The notes under the pieces: generated by a model
Database searches by the model: none
Told to the model about the DNA's origin: nothing
Seen by the model: only the letters and a program-made list of their open reading frames with translations
Shown here: positions 9,004 through 17,510 of the stretch, in pieces
Layout of the letters: every line of letters starts with the position of its first letter
How positions within the stretch are numbered: position 1 is the stretch's first letter
Source of the DNA: DATFNI01 sp963787205
GTDB taxonomy: Bacteria; Bacteroidota; Rhodothermia; Balneolales; DATFMH01
Direction of reading: 5' to 3'
DNA: 64,000 nucleotides
Assembly (NCBI GenBank): GCA_963787205.1
Contig: CAWBCD010000012.1
Coordinates: 1 to 64,000, forward strand
Program-made: the position numbers and the translations under genes

Positions 9004-9675
9004 ATGCGTTTACTGATAATCGAGGATGATAAAAAAATATCCGATGCGCTCTCCAGGGACTTGCGGGATGAGGGCTATGCGGTCGATATGGCCGGAGACG
9101 GCGTGACCGGCGAATACCTGGCAAAAATCAGCGATTACGATTTGATCATTCTCGACATCATGCTCCCCAAACAGGATGGGTTGGAAACATGTGCTAATCT
9201 GCGAAAGGACAAGGTGTTAACTCCCATTCTTATGTTGACCGCCCTTGATGACGTTTCTGATAAAATAACAGGGCTGGATCAGGGCGCGGATGATTACCTG
9301 GCAAAACCTTTCCATCTAGGCGAACTCCACGCAAGGATACGTGCACTTATCAGGAGAAGAAGCGAGGTGAGATCGGCTGTTATGGAAAATTTCGGAGTCA
9401 GGCTGGATCTGGATACTCATACCGCTTATCGGGAAGGCAGGGAGATCCAACTGTCATCGAAAGAATTTGCATTACTTGAGCTGTTTATGATGAATCCCAG
9501 GAAAATCCTGTCAAGACAGATGATCTCGGAACACTTGTGGGACATGAACTTCGATCCCCGGAGCAACGTCATTGAATCATTTATCAAATTCCTCCGGCAA
9601 AAGATTGATAAGGATTTCGACAAGCCCCTGATTCATACCGTAAGAGGGTCCGGGTACATATTTAAGGAGGCCTGA
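9004..9675 (+). CDS. OmpR-family response regulator
   Basis: A 223-residue DNA-binding response regulator. The receiver domain (1-115) has the acidic pocket E7-D8-D9, phospho-acceptor D51 in LIILDIMLP, T79 and K101 in the AKPF motif. A winged-helix Trans_reg_C domain follows (~125-223) with the recognition-helix region SNVIESFIKFLRQKID. It is most like the CusR/QseB type. The kinase gene starts 8 bp after its stop codon, so the two form an operon. A repeat 34 bp upstream suggests autoregulation, and the same repeat occurs before the TonB receptor downstream. The signal is not evident from the sequence. Confidence 0.93.
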   Translation: MRLLIIEDDKKISDALSRDLRDEGYAVDMAGDGVTGEYLAKISDYDLIILDIMLPKQDGLETCANLRKDKVLTPILMLTALDDVSDKITGLDQGADDYLAKPFHLGELHARIRALIRRRSEVRSAVMENFGVRLDLDTHTAYREGREIQLSSKEFALLELFMMNPRKILSRQMISEHLWDMNFDPRSNVIESFIKFLRQKIDKDFDKPLIHTVRGSGYIFKEA

Positions 9676-9683
9676 ACTCATCC

Positions 9684-11066
9684 ATGTTCTCCATCAAACT
9701 AAAGATCATCCTGGCTTATACCCTTGTCTTCGGCGTGATGCTGACAGGCTTTGCAGCTATCATTTATCACAGTACGAAGAGGGCATCCTTCCTCAGGCTG
9801 AATACCAACCTGAAAAGCTACTCGATATCACTGCGAAACAGCATTGAAGACGAGCTTAACGATCACTCGGCTCTGAATGTGAGTAAGCTGACATCCATAC
9901 GAGCCAAGAGATTGATTGATAAGCGGTTTCAGCTGTTTAACCGGTCGGGTAAGGTCATTGTAAAAGATTCCGTTCTGTGTCAATCCGATGAACCCAACCT
10001 GGGCAGGGTGCTTCATGAATCGTTCAAATACAGCAGGGAAAAAATCGATCATCACTGGTATCATATTTTATGGAGCAGGTTTGAGACGGGTCGCGATTCC
10101 GTTTATGTCCTGGAAACCGCGGCATCGGTCAAGGATGTGGTCGATGACCTCAACCGGCTATTTTTTCTGTTTCTAATCATCATCCCCGGATGCCTGATCA
10201 TTACAGATGTGGCCGCTTTCTTTATATCCAAAGCTGCTTTCCGGCCAATGACGCAAATGGCGGACGCGGCAAAAAATATCTCCGGAGAAAACCTCGATAG
10301 GCGCCTCAAACTCTCCAAAGCCAATGATGAAGTCCGTGCCCTTGGGGAAACACTGAACGAGATGATAGGGCGGATAGATGACGCGTTTAAAAGTCAGAAG
10401 AGATTTATTGCCAATGCCTCTCACGAGATAAAAACGCCGCTGACGGTTATCCAGACAGAGCTCGAAATCCTGCAGAAGAAAGTCAGAGGTTCGGAATCGA
10501 AGGAAAACATTAAAAATGCCCTTACCGAACTCGAAAGTTTAACCAGGCTAACGAATTCTCTTTTGACCATCGTAAAACTGGATGCTTCCAAGACGAAACT
10601 GCAATTGAGTGAGGTGAGAATCGACGAGTTATTGGCTGATTGCGTCCAGACCATGACCCCTGCTGCAAACGCCCGTAATATCCAGATTAACCTCTCGATC
10701 GAAGATTCCGCCGAAATTGGCGGGGACACAGAAAAATTAAAAAGTGTCTTTTTGAATCTCATAGAAAACGCAATCAAATATTCGTTCTCTGATTCAACCA
10801 TTTCTATACGACTAAAGAATAAAGACAGTCAAAATATTCTTATCGAAGTTGAAAATGAGGGCCCCGGTATCTCTTCTGCTGATATTCCTTACATCTTTAA
10901 TCGTTTTTACCGGTCCAACGAGACGCGGGCCGAAATAGATGGCAGCGGTCTGGGGCTTGCCATAGCCAGGGAAGTTGTTGAACTGCACCGGGGGGCCATT
11001 AGCGTGGAGAGTTCTCCCGGAAAAACGACATGTTTCTGCGTAACGCTGCCCAAGACCTTGTCATAA
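9684..11066 (+). CDS. Sensor histidine kinase (HAMP-HisKA-HATPase)
   Basis: A 460-residue membrane kinase. A first transmembrane helix (~8-28), a periplasmic sensor region of ~130 residues, a second helix (~160-182) and a HAMP linker with PMTQMADAAKNISGENL are followed by HisKA with the phospho-acceptor H247 in NASHEIKTPL. The ATPase domain has the N box NLIENAIKYS and glycine boxes EGPGISSADIPYIF and GSGLGLAIA. It should phosphorylate the response regulator encoded 8 bp upstream. A strong AAGGAGG site lies inside the end of the regulator gene, 13 nt before the ATG. The sensor region has no recognised ligand domain, so the stimulus is unknown. Confidence 0.93.
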   Translation: MFSIKLKIILAYTLVFGVMLTGFAAIIYHSTKRASFLRLNTNLKSYSISLRNSIEDELNDHSALNVSKLTSIRAKRLIDKRFQLFNRSGKVIVKDSVLCQSDEPNLGRVLHESFKYSREKIDHHWYHILWSRFETGRDSVYVLETAASVKDVVDDLNRLFFLFLIIIPGCLIITDVAAFFISKAAFRPMTQMADAAKNISGENLDRRLKLSKANDEVRALGETLNEMIGRIDDAFKSQKRFIANASHEIKTPLTVIQTELEILQKKVRGSESKENIKNALTELESLTRLTNSLLTIVKLDASKTKLQLSEVRIDELLADCVQTMTPAANARNIQINLSIEDSAEIGGDTEKLKSVFLNLIENAIKYSFSDSTISIRLKNKDSQNILIEVENEGPGISSADIPYIFNRFYRSNETRAEIDGSGLGLAIAREVVELHRGAISVESSPGKTTCFCVTLPKTLS

Positions 11067-11107
11067 CCTGCGTTCGGGGCAAGAATTAATGATAGCCCCT
11101 CTCCATG

Positions 11108-11165
11108 CATATGGAGATAGCTTATCCCGATCCCGATACATCGGAACGGGAGGTTGGGGTGAGGT
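11108..11165. repeat. Repeat family B, copy 1
   Basis: It contains AGATAGCTTATCCCGA and GGGAGGTTGGGGTGAGGT. The same two blocks recur at 38495-38542 downstream of trpC, as AGATAGCTTGTCCCGA and GGGAGGTTGGGATGAGGT. The middle holds a short palindrome (TCCCGATACATCGGAACGGGA in copy 1, a shorter form in copy 2). It lies just after the kinase gene. It does not encode a protein. Confidence 0.6.
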
Positions 11166-11228
11166 ATGACCATGGAATATCTTTGCTTCAATGCCGTTCA
11201 GACAAAAATCGAATTCGGCCAAAATATG

Positions 11229-11450
11229 TAACTGCACCGAAACCCAACCAATCGTCCCGTTAGGGACGCAATATGGGTAGAAGACCCCTCGATCACCCGG
11301 GATGCCATACCGTTAGGTATGGAATGTGTACCCACAGCATATTCCGTACCTAAGGGCACGGCAAGAAAGAAGAAGCCTGGATTTCTACCGATATTCTATC
11401 CCTACGGGATGGTATCTGATTCATCCCTACGCATAGAACAATAGTGACTG
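11229..11450. repeat. Cluster of short palindromes (repeat family C)
   Basis: This non-coding stretch carries four short inverted repeats in a row: CGTCCCGTTAGGGACG, CCATACCGTTAGGTATGG, CCGTACCTAAGGGCACGG (imperfect) and CATCCCTACGGGATG. They are separated by A/T- and purine-rich linkers, including TACCGATATTCTATCCCTACG. The pattern of four related hairpins is that of the interspersed intergenic repeats common in this bacterial group. No open frame of note is present. It fills most of the gap between the kinase and the TonB receptor. Confidence 0.65.
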
Positions 11451-11517
11451 TCATATCTAACTAAGCCTTGGCGGCATATTGGATAACCATCTTTCAAAAC
11501 GGTCTTCCCCCCATCCC

Positions 11518-11552
11518 TTTCATCCTGGTTTCATCTCTGTTTGATACATTTG
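11518..11552 (+). promoter_or_regulatory. Operator and -7 element of the TonB receptor gene
   Basis: TTTCATCCTGGTTTCAT at 11518-11534 repeats the site in front of the response-regulator gene. Ten bases later, TACATTTG (11545-11552) matches the Bacteroidota -7 consensus TAnnTTTG. No TTTG is present at the -33 position, where the direct repeat sits instead. This is the arrangement expected of an activator-dependent promoter. It lies about 100 bp before the receptor start codon. Confidence 0.5.
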
Positions 11553-11651
11553 CTATCGTTGGCGGGATGCTATCATCCCGCATGTATTGCTTGAAGTACT
11601 TGCTTTAAAAAATTTTACCCTGAATTTGCTACTAATTATTGTGGAGATAAA

Positions 11652-14054
11652 ATGTTCAAAAAGGTATTTACGGTATTAATTTTTTTGATTGCCTTTACAA
11701 ATCTTATCTATGCCCAAGAATCTATCTATCAGAATAATGACTCTATCAAAGGTCAGGTTTTCGACGCGGAAACCAGACAGCCGATCTATTTATCAGACGT
11801 TATTCTCTTTAACCGGAAAGACAGTTCCCAAGTCGCTGGTACCGCTACCAACAAAGAGGGAAAATTTACGCTGGACAATATTCATAGGGGTAACTACTAT
11901 TTAATTGTACAATTCCTTGGATATAAAAAGGAAATCTACAACAAAATAACCCTCACGAATTCCAGCAATAACCTGAATCTAGGTGCTCTCTATTTAAAGC
12001 CCTCTTCGTTGAGCATGCAAAATGTGGTCGTCCAGGGAAGGAGATCAGCTATATCGTACCAGACAGATAAGAAAGTGATCGATGTCAGCCAGATGCCATC
12101 CTCAATGTCGGGCAGTGCAGCTGATGTTCTTGAAAATGTGCCCTCCATCAGTGTCGACATTGATGGTAACGTCAGTCTGAGGGGGAGTCAGAATTTCCAG
12201 GTGCTCATCAACGGCCAGCCTTCGGTATTGAGTGCCCAGGATGCCCTCCAGCAGATACCGGCAAGTTCCATCAAAAGTATCCAGCTTATCACCAATCCAT
12301 CTGCGAAATACGATGCCAGCGGCACGGCCGGAATCATCAATATCGTTCTAAAAAAGAATGCCAATCTCGGCATGAGCGGCCTGGTAAACATTATGGGCGG
12401 ATTGAATAATAAATACGGCGGCAACTTCATATTTCAATACCGGGCCTCGTCGGTAAGCTACAACTTCGGACTCGATTACAACAGGCGATTTTATCCGGGT
12501 TCCAGCACTATGGATAAGCAGTTTATCGTTGGCAACAATACCTCATTTCTTAATTCAGACGGGAATATGACCTGGGGCAGGACTATTTATGGAGTCAGAG
12601 GCGGGGTTAATTTTAACTTTAGTGAACATGACAATCTCTCACTGGGAGGCAGAATCGGCGACCGTACTTTTTTAAGAAATTCCACTCAAAATTATCAGCA
12701 ATGGTCAACCACTGCTCCACAGAAAATCTCATATCTGGATAATACCCATCACAACCACTATGGTGGTTTTTATGATTTGAATGCCAACTATATTCACAAA
12801 TTTGGTCCGGCGGGGAATCAGCTTACCGGAGAGTTGTTCTTCAGGCATCGCAATTCGAACGAATCGTCGGTATCAGACGGTATGCAGAACAGCAACCAGA
12901 TCAATGGTACCCAAACTACTGAGTTAGGCCCCGAAAGTGAAATCAGGGGAAAGCTGGATTATACACTGCCGCTGAATCACCGTAAAAAATTCTCAGCCGG
13001 GATGGAATACTTCACCAGGATCCGGAAGGATATCAACAAATTATTCCTCTTCGATTCAACCAGTAGCGCTTACCAGTTTGAGCCTAATTACAGTCACACG
13101 AACGACTTTAACCGTACCCGGTTTGCCGCCTATTCCATCTTCGCCGATCACTGGGACAGCCTTGGCATACAAGTTGGTGTTCGTACCGAATACACCTATC
13201 AGATGGTTAAACTGGCTGGAACGTCCCAGAGGTTTTCGCTAAGCAGGTGGGACTTTTTCCCCTCTATTCACTCTTCGTACAACTTTGGCGGCGGGACTCA
13301 AATTATGGCAGGCTACAGCCGCAGGATCCGCAGACCGGATGGAGGCGATCTGGAACCGTTTTATTCTTGGTACGACGCACATAATGTCCGAATTGGGAAC
13401 CCTAACCTGCAGCCCGAATTCATTGATTCCTACGAGATCGGTTTTCAGACATTTGTCGGTAAAGCCACAGTCTCCAATGATTTTTATTACCGGTATACCC
13501 ATAATAAAATGGAAGATATAAACTCGGTTTATTCACCTAATGTATCACTCAGATCTATCGCCAATGTCGGGTCGGATTATTCGCTCGGTTCCGAAGCCAT
13601 GATCATGTTCAATCCTTTAAAATTCTGGGAATTTAACTTGATGGGGGATGTCTATGATTATCGAATCAAAGGGGCAATAAACAATCAGTCTTTTGCCAGA
13701 CAAAGCCTTGACTGGAGCTTAAAAAATAACAGCACCTTTACCATCACACCAAAGACGAGTATCCAGGTTGACACCAGATATCACAGTCCATCTGTGAGTG
13801 CCCAGGGTCGATGGGGCGGCTATTTCATCACAGACCTGGCAGCCAAGCGTGACTTCATGCAAAAGCAGTTGTCGGTAATTCTCCAGATTCATGACTTATT
13901 CCAAACAGGAAGGCGTGAATTCATATCAGAGGGAGCGGACTTTTACAATTACGCCCACTTTGCCCGGCAGGCCCCAATTGTTATGATCAATATCAAGTAT
14001 AACTTTAACAATTTTAAGAATGGAGGACAGAACATTAATGCTCACAGGCACTAA
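11652..14054 (+). CDS. TonB-dependent receptor-like outer-membrane beta-barrel (PF14905 type)
   Basis: An 800-residue outer-membrane protein with a signal peptide (MFKKVFTVLIFLIAFTNLIYAQ). A CarboxypepD_reg-like beta-sandwich follows (~32-115: IKGQVFDAETRQPIYLSDV), then a plug-like segment (~130-235: ADVLENVPSISVDIDGNVSLRG, a conserved TonB-receptor plug motif) and a long barrel of the outer-membrane beta-barrel family. It starts at ATG with GGAG six bases upstream. It lies downstream of a two-component system and shares that system's operator-like repeat, so it is a likely target. The substrate is unknown; no SusD-like partner is adjacent. It converges on dedA with a gap of 5 bp. Confidence 0.87.
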   Translation: MFKKVFTVLIFLIAFTNLIYAQESIYQNNDSIKGQVFDAETRQPIYLSDVILFNRKDSSQVAGTATNKEGKFTLDNIHRGNYYLIVQFLGYKKEIYNKITLTNSSNNLNLGALYLKPSSLSMQNVVVQGRRSAISYQTDKKVIDVSQMPSSMSGSAADVLENVPSISVDIDGNVSLRGSQNFQVLINGQPSVLSAQDALQQIPASSIKSIQLITNPSAKYDASGTAGIINIVLKKNANLGMSGLVNIMGGLNNKYGGNFIFQYRASSVSYNFGLDYNRRFYPGSSTMDKQFIVGNNTSFLNSDGNMTWGRTIYGVRGGVNFNFSEHDNLSLGGRIGDRTFLRNSTQNYQQWSTTAPQKISYLDNTHHNHYGGFYDLNANYIHKFGPAGNQLTGELFFRHRNSNESSVSDGMQNSNQINGTQTTELGPESEIRGKLDYTLPLNHRKKFSAGMEYFTRIRKDINKLFLFDSTSSAYQFEPNYSHTNDFNRTRFAAYSIFADHWDSLGIQVGVRTEYTYQMVKLAGTSQRFSLSRWDFFPSIHSSYNFGGGTQIMAGYSRRIRRPDGGDLEPFYSWYDAHNVRIGNPNLQPEFIDSYEIGFQTFVGKATVSNDFYYRYTHNKMEDINSVYSPNVSLRSIANVGSDYSLGSEAMIMFNPLKFWEFNLMGDVYDYRIKGAINNQSFARQSLDWSLKNNSTFTITPKTSIQVDTRYHSPSVSAQGRWGGYFITDLAAKRDFMQKQLSVILQIHDLFQTGRREFISEGADFYNYAHFARQAPIVMINIKYNFNNFKNGGQNINAHRH

Positions 14055-14059
14055 AGCAA

Positions 14060-14707
14060 TCAATTAGATTCCTGTACAATCTCCTCTCCTTCTTTCTCGT
14101 CTTGCTCTTTTTGCTTTTTTTTTGATTTATCCATGCGGTGTTTAATGATTCCGATAACGATCATCACCACCAAAACCGCCGGCAGGATATACTTGAAATT
14201 CTTCACCACATTTTTCCAATAGGGTCCAAGCAGGTATCCTGTCAGTACGTAGGCACAACTCCAGGTCAAAGCTGAAATAAAAGCAATGGGCAGGAATTTT
14301 TTGGGTTTGATCTGTAGTAATCCTGCACCTACCGAGGTATATCCCCGGATAAACGGAGTGATGCGTCCGAGGTAGATGGTCCAGAGCTTTCCCTGGGAAA
14401 CCTTGTTTGTGTATTTCTGAATGGTTTTATCCTTTATGGGAATCCATTTCGGCTTGTGCTCTAATATGTAGGATCCAAAAAAGTAAAAGACGGTGTACAG
14501 GATATTGGTACCCGTAAAATCAGCCAGAACCACAGCCAGGATAACAAAAGGAAATTCCAAGGCACTCCTATACACCATGTATCCCGAAAACAGAAGAACA
14601 AACTCATTTGGAATAGGCTCGGGAACTCCGCTCTCCTGCAGGAAAACAAGCACAAAAATAGCGTAATACCCGTATTTCGTTACGTAATGAATTAATTCAG
14701 GTGACAT
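14060..14707 (-). CDS. DedA-family membrane protein (VTT domain)
   Basis: A 215-residue integral membrane protein of the DedA/SNARE-associated family. Typical features are the re-entrant region with EFVLLFSGY, the PEPIPNEF motif near residue 30, and the conserved GRITPFIRGYTSVGAGLLQ segment (~115-133) with its essential arginines. Family members scavenge or flip undecaprenyl phosphate and phospholipids and support envelope homeostasis. The C-terminal tail is highly charged (KKKQKEQDEKEGEE). It is transcribed alone, convergent with the TonB receptor. Confidence 0.9.
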   Translation of the reverse strand: MSPELIHYVTKYGYYAIFVLVFLQESGVPEPIPNEFVLLFSGYMVYRSALEFPFVILAVVLADFTGTNILYTVFYFFGSYILEHKPKWIPIKDKTIQKYTNKVSQGKLWTIYLGRITPFIRGYTSVGAGLLQIKPKKFLPIAFISALTWSCAYVLTGYLLGPYWKNVVKNFKYILPAVLVVMIVIGIIKHRMDKSKKKQKEQDEKEGEEIVQESN

Positions 14708-14859
14708 CTGGTAACTTTAGGAAGTCGCGAGAATATGTCTTTTTAAAGAAAGAAGTTTAATGTAAATGATAATTGTCCGTCTTGAAGATAAGCTTTAATT
14801 CCCTGATAAATAAAAAGTATCAAACTCTCGTTTTCAATGCAGGAAAAGTGATAACATAA

Positions 14860-14900
14860 ACCGGTATCCAGACACTTAAAAGCAGGGTATGGATACCGGT
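14860..14900. repeat. Inverted repeat in the gap between dedA and the YVTN gene
   Basis: ACCGGTATCC (14860-14869) and GGATACCGGT (14891-14900) form a perfect 10 bp stem with a 21 nt loop. No U-tract follows on either strand, so it is not a standard terminator. The remainder of the 328 bp gap (14708-15035) holds a small CGGTTT/AAACCG palindrome near 14925 and no gene. Confidence 0.5.
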
Positions 14901-15035
14901 GGATGGGATAATTCGGCTAAATTCGGACGGTTTTTAAACCGCATTATGTTACGGAGTGCCTTTGATCCTCATTTATTAGATCAGCACCGGTGATATACAT
15001 GGGTTATCGACACCCGCTTTTTATTATTTTAACTA

Positions 15036-16073
15036 TCAATTCCCTTTTAATTTATAGACCAATACCTTATAAGAATTCGGCACTACACGGTGATGATACC
15101 CGGTGTTTGTCTTCTCGAAATTGGCGGAACTCAGGTAAATTTTGTGTGTCAGGAGATCCAGCGCCATTGTCCTTGCACCAATATGTGTTTTTAATACCTG
15201 AACAACCTTATACTTGTCCGGTGATTCCTCCTTGATGATCGTGGTAGTCCCGTCAAAGCAGGAAGCAAAAATAAGATGGGTTCCCGGATCATAGCGGGCG
15301 GCATCCACGCCTTCACCAATAGGCAGAGTTTGAATGACATTTCCATTCTCAGCATTCACGACTGTTAAACCCTTATTGGCCCGGCATCCTGTAAACAGTC
15401 GATGATGAGTATTGTCCAGAGCCAGGGCTGAGGGACCTTTACAAGGCCCAAGACTATATTTCTTTACTACTTTCATGGAGTGAACATCGATGACCGCTAT
15501 CTGGCTGGAACTTTCAAGGTTATTATAGATCCGGCCATGTCCATCTGAAACCGCAAACTCAGGTTTTGCTCCCAGCGGTATAATTGATACCTCTTTCAAG
15601 GTTTTTGGATCCACGACCTCCGCCTGCTTGCTGTCTCCTTCAAAAACAAAGACTTTTCCAGAGGCAGGATCCAGAATCGTTGCATCTTCGTCTTCCCCTT
15701 TAAGATGGATTGTTTTGATGGTTTTAAGTGTATGGCTATTAAAGGCAACCAATGCTCTCTGCTTGCTGTCGCTCACAAAGCCGCGATTGAGTGAGTTGTC
15801 AATGGCTACCCCATGATCTTCGCCCAGACCTGTCACAGAGCCAACAAATTTTCCGGTTTTTAAATTGATGACATTAACGGTTGAGCCGTGTGTTACAAAT
15901 AAGTGACGTGTTGCGGGATCAACATACAGATAATCATATCCCCCGTTTCCAGACAGTGGGATGGTTCTTTCCAGTGTGTATGCTGGTTCAGAATTCTGTG
16001 CCTGCACTGTAGTGCCAGAACAAAAGAAAACCAGGATACAGGAAACAATCAGAATGGCTAAAGCGTTTTTCAT
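15036..16073 (-). CDS. Secreted YVTN/YncE-like beta-propeller protein
   Basis: A 345-residue exported protein: signal peptide (1-25, ending TTVQAQ), then seven-bladed propeller repeats of the YncE/YVTN type. Blade motifs include HLFVTHGSTVNVINLKTGK, SQIAVIDVHSMKVVKKYSL and LTVVNAENGNVIQTLPIGEG. Such proteins act as periplasmic or surface scaffolds; no enzymatic residues can be assigned. The promoter region carries a 16 bp palindrome and a 20 bp direct-repeat motif, both suggesting specific transcription control, possibly metal-related. Its own transcript begins at 16073 and is separated from the upstream lipoprotein gene by a terminator. Confidence 0.82.
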   Translation of the reverse strand: MKNALAILIVSCILVFFCSGTTVQAQNSEPAYTLERTIPLSGNGGYDYLYVDPATRHLFVTHGSTVNVINLKTGKFVGSVTGLGEDHGVAIDNSLNRGFVSDSKQRALVAFNSHTLKTIKTIHLKGEDEDATILDPASGKVFVFEGDSKQAEVVDPKTLKEVSIIPLGAKPEFAVSDGHGRIYNNLESSSQIAVIDVHSMKVVKKYSLGPCKGPSALALDNTHHRLFTGCRANKGLTVVNAENGNVIQTLPIGEGVDAARYDPGTHLIFASCFDGTTTIIKEESPDKYKVVQVLKTHIGARTMALDLLTHKIYLSSANFEKTNTGYHHRVVPNSYKVLVYKLKGN

Positions 16074-16125
16074 TTTTGTATCCGTGTTTCAGGTAGTGAT
16101 TCCTCTAATTTTGAAGCATTATGGA

Positions 16126-16141
16126 TGATAATCGATTATCA
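16126..16141. promoter_or_regulatory. 16 bp palindrome resembling a Fur-family box
   Basis: TGATAATCGATTATCA is a perfect palindrome 53-68 bp upstream of the YVTN gene. It equals the core Fur-family inverted repeat TGATAAT/ATTATCA, but with a two-base instead of a one-base centre. A repressor site for a Fur/Zur/PerR-type regulator is plausible. The odd spacing leaves room for another factor. Confidence 0.4.
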
Positions 16142-16170
16142 CCCTTTTATTTGCCTTGAAAATCGCACTG

Positions 16171-16190
16171 GAATCTGAATAAATACTGAA
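16171..16190 (-). promoter_or_regulatory. TTCA-N7-TTCA operator-like motif
   Basis: On the minus strand it reads TTCAGTATTTATTCAGATTC. It matches the site before the PepSY-like gene (7355-7374) in 17 of 20 positions, with the same 11 bp half-site spacing. It lies upstream of the 16 bp palindrome in the promoter region of the YVTN propeller gene, so two regulators may act there. Confidence 0.5.
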
Positions 16191-16198
16191 TAATAAAG

Positions 16199-16231
16199 GC
16201 AAAAAAATGCGGCCATCTACCTGATGGCCGC
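16199..16231 (-). terminator. Rho-independent terminator
   Basis: GCGGCCATC/GATGGCCGC gives a perfect 9 bp stem with a 5 nt loop. On the minus strand it is followed by a run of seven T. It ends transcription of the beta-helix lipoprotein gene (and perhaps the TonB receptor before it) ahead of the YVTN gene promoter. Confidence 0.9.
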
Positions 16232-16295
16232 ACTCATCAAACGTCACTATAACTCCTTCTAACTTAAAGTGAGGCATTTAATATGTCGATCAAAA

Positions 16296-17465
16296 CTAAT
16301 GCTTGTTGCCTGAACCGTCGGTTGGATAAGCACCGATGTCGTTGTTATAAGAGGAATTTCCGGCACCAATAGCAGGTGAGCCTGATTGCAGGTGATAATC
16401 GTTATTATCCGTTTTGGCAAGCGGATCCTTTGTGTAGCTGACAAACATAGGTGGTTTGTTATTTGCACCGGTCGAAATAATATCGGACGATTGAGCCTTG
16501 CCTGCATCCCCATTCGGATAGTAGTACTGACGAACGGAGTCTACATCGGTGTAGAAATAGTTGTTGCCGTATTTGATATTTGTCGTGTCAGCCCCCCTGG
16601 TGATTGCCAAACCGTAATAGTCGCTGATAAACATGTTATTGTAAATCTCACCTTTGGCAAACTGATCAATGGTTATACCAGCACCCGGCTCTGCAGCACC
16701 ACGCCGATACCCGTTGTCGATGAAGTCGTTATTATACATCTTCAAATCCGTTTGCGGGTGTAACTGGATCTTATCTGTCTGGATTTTAAGTGCATTCCCG
16801 GCACCACCCCAAATAACATTATAAGCTATTGTTCCGGTTACACCACGATAGACATCAAGCCCTTCACCATCCGTACTGCCCTGGTGTTCGATGGTATTTC
16901 GCAACATCGTAAGTTGTGCTCCATCCTCGACTTCAAGGGCATTATCAACACCATCTAAAATCCAGGAATCTTCAAAATCAACCTTAATGGGAGCGTGAAT
17001 TACAATAGTCGCACGTGGACTACCTGTTGGATCAGGACCGCCTGTGTAGTTGATATGGGTCCAGTGGAACGTCACAGCTTGTGCAGAGTCGCACTGAAAC
17101 CCACCCCAGGATCCCGACGAATCAGCGGGTGAGGTAAATGTGATCGGCTGGCTCTGTGTTCCCATCGACATGATAACACCATTAATGAAGAATGTTGAAT
17201 TGTTCAGCACCTTGACAGTGACGCCGGGGTTCACCAAAAGGGTATCTCCTTTATTCACATAGATATCGGCATTTACGGTATAAGTCGTACCAGTTGTCAT
17301 CGTGCCTTTGATATGCCCGCTTAAGGTGGTAGAAGTAATATCGTTTGACTGCTGATTACCTCCATTCCCCCCGGTAACGCTCGTCGTTTTACTACAGGCC
17401 GACAAGGAAATAATCAGTCCTGTTATCCCCATTAGTAAGAGAGAGAATTTGTTCGTTGTTTTCAT
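16296..17465 (-). CDS. Lipoprotein with right-handed parallel beta-helix
   Basis: A 389-residue predicted lipoprotein: the N-terminus MKTTNKFSLLLMGITGLIIS leads to the lipobox LSAC (Cys24). After a low-complexity linker (GGNGGNQQSN), the chain forms regular beta-helix coils, with turns such as ADIYVNKGDTLLVNPGVTV and stacked Asn/Asp-rich coils (LEVEDGAQLTMLRNTIEHQG). The fold is usual in polysaccharide-binding or -degrading proteins, but no catalytic set is recognisable. It is transcribed just after the TonB receptor at 17511-20282 (45 bp gap), so it may be that receptor's surface partner. A strong terminator follows. Confidence 0.65.
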   Translation of the reverse strand: MKTTNKFSLLLMGITGLIISLSACSKTTSVTGGNGGNQQSNDITSTTLSGHIKGTMTTGTTYTVNADIYVNKGDTLLVNPGVTVKVLNNSTFFINGVIMSMGTQSQPITFTSPADSSGSWGGFQCDSAQAVTFHWTHINYTGGPDPTGSPRATIVIHAPIKVDFEDSWILDGVDNALEVEDGAQLTMLRNTIEHQGSTDGEGLDVYRGVTGTIAYNVIWGGAGNALKIQTDKIQLHPQTDLKMYNNDFIDNGYRRGAAEPGAGITIDQFAKGEIYNNMFISDYYGLAITRGADTTNIKYGNNYFYTDVDSVRQYYYPNGDAGKAQSSDIISTGANNKPPMFVSYTKDPLAKTDNNDYHLQSGSPAIGAGNSSYNNDIGAYPTDGSGNKH

Positions 17466-17510
17466 ATAGATTAGCTCTGTTTATTTGTTGTGCTTGCTGT
17501 TATTGGGTTA

